64,000 nucleotides of DNA from Rhizophagus clarus (lineage: Eukaryota > Glomeromycota > Glomeromycetes > Glomerales > Glomeraceae), in contig BLAL01000079.1 in assembly GCA_015698045.1 (NCBI GenBank), positions 310,001-374,000 on the forward strand. The letters are read 5' to 3'. Below the pieces are notes generated by a model, which did no database searches, was not told the DNA's origin, and was given only the letters and a program-made list of their open reading frames with translations. Position 1 is the stretch's first letter. Each line of letters opens with the position of its first letter. A program made the translations under genes and the position numbers. Below are positions 61,321 to 64,000 of this stretch, one piece after another.

Positions 61321-61530
61321 ATGTCAAAAACTCGCGAGCTTACTCCCTTTGAACGCGGTGAAATTGTTGGACTTTACAAGGGCTCAACGTTACAGAATTT
61401 CATACCTAGAAGTACAGTTCATAAATGGAAAAAAACTAACGTCATTAACTCCTCCACCCGATTTGAGTGATCGTGATCAATGAGGTCTGTTGAAGATCTA
61501 AGCAAGAATGGGCTTAAATTAGCATATGTT
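61321..61530 (+). pseudogene. Tc1/mariner transposase N-terminal fragment
   Basis: Reads MSKTRELTPFERGEIVGLYK, then a shortened helix-turn-helix ending IPRSTVHKWKK. Slightly downstream, in another frame, PPPDLSDRDQ recalls the GRPPxLSDRD linker of Tc1-like transposases. An in-frame stop ends the first part after 46 codons, and no DDE domain follows. It begins directly after a poly-A run. Most likely a decayed insertion; TIRs not found. Confidence 0.7.
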
Positions 61531-61788
61531 TCGATATTATATGTATCATATTCATGTACTGATAAATTTGTCACATTTCTTTTCAACGTCCCAGAAAAGT
61601 GGTCACGAATACCATTATGTAATCAATGCAAATCTTAATCCCGCAGTATTTCTTTATACGCATTTTAAAAAACGTTTTTTTTTTTTAAAAAAAAAAAAGA
61701 TATTTTGCTTTTAGACGTGCATTAGAGTTTTTTTTTAAATAACTACTATGGAAATTTTAACGTATTACAATTTATAACCAGAATTTAT

Positions 61789-62031
61789 CTATTCCAAGTT
61801 GCTTGAAAAATTCTTTTGATAATTTTCTATTTCTTCAACCATATTACGAATTCCATTCTAATTGGATTTTACATATTTTATCCAATTTAAAGCGTTTGGA
61901 TTATTATAATTCATGATAAGAATATGTCTTGCATTATCCATTAACGAAATTAATTCACACTTTATCCCTAAATATTCTTTTTTTTCAATACCATTTTTAC
62001 TCAAATTAATTTCTTGATTATTTCTTTCTTA
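61789..62031 (-). pseudogene. C-terminal fragment of an unrecognised gene
   Basis: On the minus strand a frame reads about 80 codons with one internal stop. It includes KKEYLGIKCELISLMDNARH, NYNNPNALNWIKYVKSN and, after the stop, NGIRNMVEEIENYQKNFSS. Amino acid use is typical of coding sequence here. The family is not recognised. Upstream sequence gives no start, so it is a remnant. Confidence 0.45.
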
Positions 62032-62410
62032 AAATTCATATTGTATATTCTGCTCAACTGGTTCAAATAGTCTTGTTGTAAATTAACGTTAAGAACCAAA
62101 TTAAACAGATTAATATCACCATCATAAATAAAAGGATAACTTGTATTTCTCTTTACCTGGTGTTTTATTATAACAAAAATTAATATTTTTTAATATGTCA
62201 GGCGACCGAAGGTCGCTGGCTGTTGTGTGCCAATATCATTAGATATTCTAATCATTTCAAAGCCTTTCTAAAATCATATTAAAATACCTTCTTAAAATAA
62301 TTCGTATAAACTGGTCCTTTGCAAATCATAAATCTATTTATAAAAAATATTTACAAGAACAGATCCATTTATCAACATCAGTTAAGTAGGAATTAGGATA
62401 AATGGTTTCC
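62032..62410. other. Intergenic, no gene seen
   Basis: AT-rich. A short CGACCGAAGGTCG hairpin lies at about 62204-62216. No ORF of note. Confidence 0.4.
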
Positions 62411-63400
62411 TTTGTTGCAAAGCTTGAACATTATAGATTATCAGTACAGCTGGAGTCTGACTTACTATACAATAACATATAAATCATAAAAAAGAATGAC
62501 CAATCAGTCAAATTATCAGATGAGTATTTTCTAATGAACGTTCGAGTTGCAGATAATTATGCATTTGTAATTTAGGATGTAGGTATTTGGAGGATTGATT
62601 TGAAAAAAATGATACATTAATGAAATTGAAGATGTTAAGGTGCATGAAAATTTTGTTCTTTGACATAATTCATATATGAATATCAAAATTATTTCAAGAA
62701 GTCGAATCACCTTCTAAGTTAGTGAATTGAAGCAAAATTCACTTGTATGGAAAATTACTAGTTATATTCATTAAGGTCATAAAATAATTGGTCTGCGAAT
62801 TTCTGAAAATAATGATTCTGAAAACGAAAGATATGAAAAGTTTGAATTGGATGATGATGATAGGCTTAAATTAGAGGATAATGCCTCTTTTTTGAATGAT
62901 AACTTACTATACAAATTTGAGATTTTGGATGAGAATGATATCATTATATTAACACAAGTTGGTCTTTTAATTTACCTCTATAATAAGAATGACCTAATTA
63001 TTATATGAAATTAACTGAAATTGCAATTACAATGTTATGAAAAAGAATTTTCAGATACTAATTTACCATTACCAAATACTACTAGTTTTGAAAGTTGTAA
63101 CGAGTGGGTCTCATGTGTAGACAGACATCTGTAATTGAAAAACATGACGTAAAATTAATAGATGATATCTACAATAAATGTATGGAGTATTTTAAAAAAG
63201 ATCTTAGCAATAAATATTTTTAAGTATCATCACTTTTATGATGCCATTGCTAAATAATCACTATCCAGAGTTCGTTAAAAGATATTCATTAGATACAACA
63301 ATGACAATAGGTTCACCATCATATAGTTTAATATATCTAAACAATAATTTACATCTTTTTTCTTTCGAATATCCTCATTCAATTAGGTATTAGGGTGCTA
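62411..63400 (+). pseudogene. Decayed third copy of the WD40-like/ion channel gene (middle part)
   Basis: Nucleotide similarity to exon 2 of channel copy B (about 51780-52800) runs in order: EYFLMNVRVADNYAFV, then DVGIWRIDLKKM, GLRISENND, ILTQVGLLIYLYNKND, LPLPNTTSFESCNEWVS and a counterpart of SIITSMMPLLNQHYPE. The copy contains several stops, shifts and a deletion, and lacks the 5' end and the whole membrane and pore region. Same strand as copy B and 8 kb downstream, so probably a tandem duplicate that has decayed. Confidence 0.8.
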
Positions 63401-63482
63401 ATATCATTAATTGTGAGAAAAAAATCATACCTCTTTTTATTTATAACTAAACATACTGAATAATATATATTAAAAGCTATAG

Positions 63483-64000
63483 CTAATACATTTCATTTAT
63501 AAAATCAAAAGAATCTATAATTAAATAATCATAATTTTGAACCATGATATTATATAATTTAAATTCTTTTACTTCATCTTTCAAATGAACCAAATCAACT
63601 TTAGAATCATAAGTATAAACATAACCTTGAAGATCCAAATATTTAGTTCTTTTCTTTTTCATAATATATTCCTTTATATAAGGCAAGAACTTCTCTATTT
63701 CTTGTTGCTGCCCTCTATTTCTGATATTTTTAATTAATAATTTTTTAATAAAAGTATTTTGTGAATTTTTCAAGAAAATTTCAAAATCACTTATATTTAT
63801 AATTGTAAGATCTAAATATTCTAATTTAGGAGGGAGAATTTGTCCTAAATTTTGCAATAAAATTGAATAATCAACATTTTCGATTTCATAAATATCAATA
63901 ATAAAGATAATTAAGACTTATTTTAACTTTTTCAATTAATTGGAATATTTTATAAATAGCTTTATTATCAAATTTACCACGAAATTCCAAGAACTTGATT
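63483..64000 (-). pseudogene. 3' part of a second F-box/LRR-like gene, cut by the window edge
   Basis: Minus strand, stop at 63485-63483. The C-terminal 124 codons align with the end of the F-box protein at 19045-20694 (QNLGQILPPKLEYLDLTI, IFLKNSQNTFIKKLLIKN, IKEYIMKKKRTKYLDL). Further upstream, IKFLEFRGKFDNKAIYKIF continues the homology, but a one-base difference near 63880, just after a LNYL-encoding stretch, puts the two parts in different frames. So either the copy is frameshifted or the assembly has an indel. The F-box itself would lie beyond position 64000. Confidence 0.75.

Noticed and set aside
1-64000. tRNA, rRNA or other classical RNA genes
   Set aside because: I looked for B-box-like GGTTCGAATCC words and GC-rich RNA-like blocks and found none convincing. 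A covariance-model scan would be decisive and could not be run.

Overview
The window looks like a gene-sparse, repeat-rich stretch of a fungal genome, most likely an arbuscular mycorrhizal fungus (Glomeromycotina, Rhizophagus-like). Evidence: strong A+T bias with long homopolymer runs, short (about 50-130 bp) GT-AG introns, and lineage-expanded families typical of these fungi (TKL-like kinases with an N-terminal zinc-ribbon-like segment, F-box/LRR-like proteins, WD40-like proteins fused to six-TM cation channels). Nothing is bacterial. All gene models come from reading splice sites and phases by eye; no database search was possible.

Layout. 1-14.2 kb is a nest of repeats: a TCGACA minisatellite, a 1.05 kb palindrome (461-1511), a 29-bp self-complementary satellite (about 2.7-3.9 kb), a 4.6 kb terminal-inverted-repeat (TIR) element with TAA target duplication and a Myb/SANT-like gene remnant (5486-10115), and a second copy of the palindrome arm (10488-14165) interrupted by a 2.9 kb hAT-like element with an 8-bp target duplication (10933-13835). 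Both the 4.6 kb and the 2.9 kb element carry tandem arrays of short exon-like units, each with its own acceptor and donor signal.

14.5-25.5 kb holds an unrecognised six-exon gene, a small TIR element, a 0.9 kb pyrimidine tract, an intact F-box gene (19045-20694), a small two-exon gene for a probable membrane-anchored protein (22029-22761), and an inverted-repeat element filled with pyrimidine-rich repeats.

25.6-34.7 kb holds a kinase gene whose 5' part is a tandem array of phase-0 exons, each a degenerate copy of the kinase N-lobe (25593-29421), and a seven-exon ion channel gene on the minus strand (30473-34653). A pogo-like DNA transposon follows (36876-38728).

41-64 kb holds a small GC-richer ORF, a purine tract, an arthropod-type hemocyanin/prophenoloxidase-like gene that keeps the CuB histidines but has lost those of CuA (46830-48389), a plus-strand paralogue of the ion channel (50660-54793), a hAT-type MITE with perfect 8-bp duplication (56749-57055), a minisatellite, a bromodomain plus PD-(D/E)XK-like fusion gene (58559-60445), a Tc1/mariner fragment, a decayed third channel copy, and the broken 3' end of a second F-box gene running off the window. 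The genes do not form a pathway. They look like independent members of expanded families shaped by local duplication and transposon insertion.
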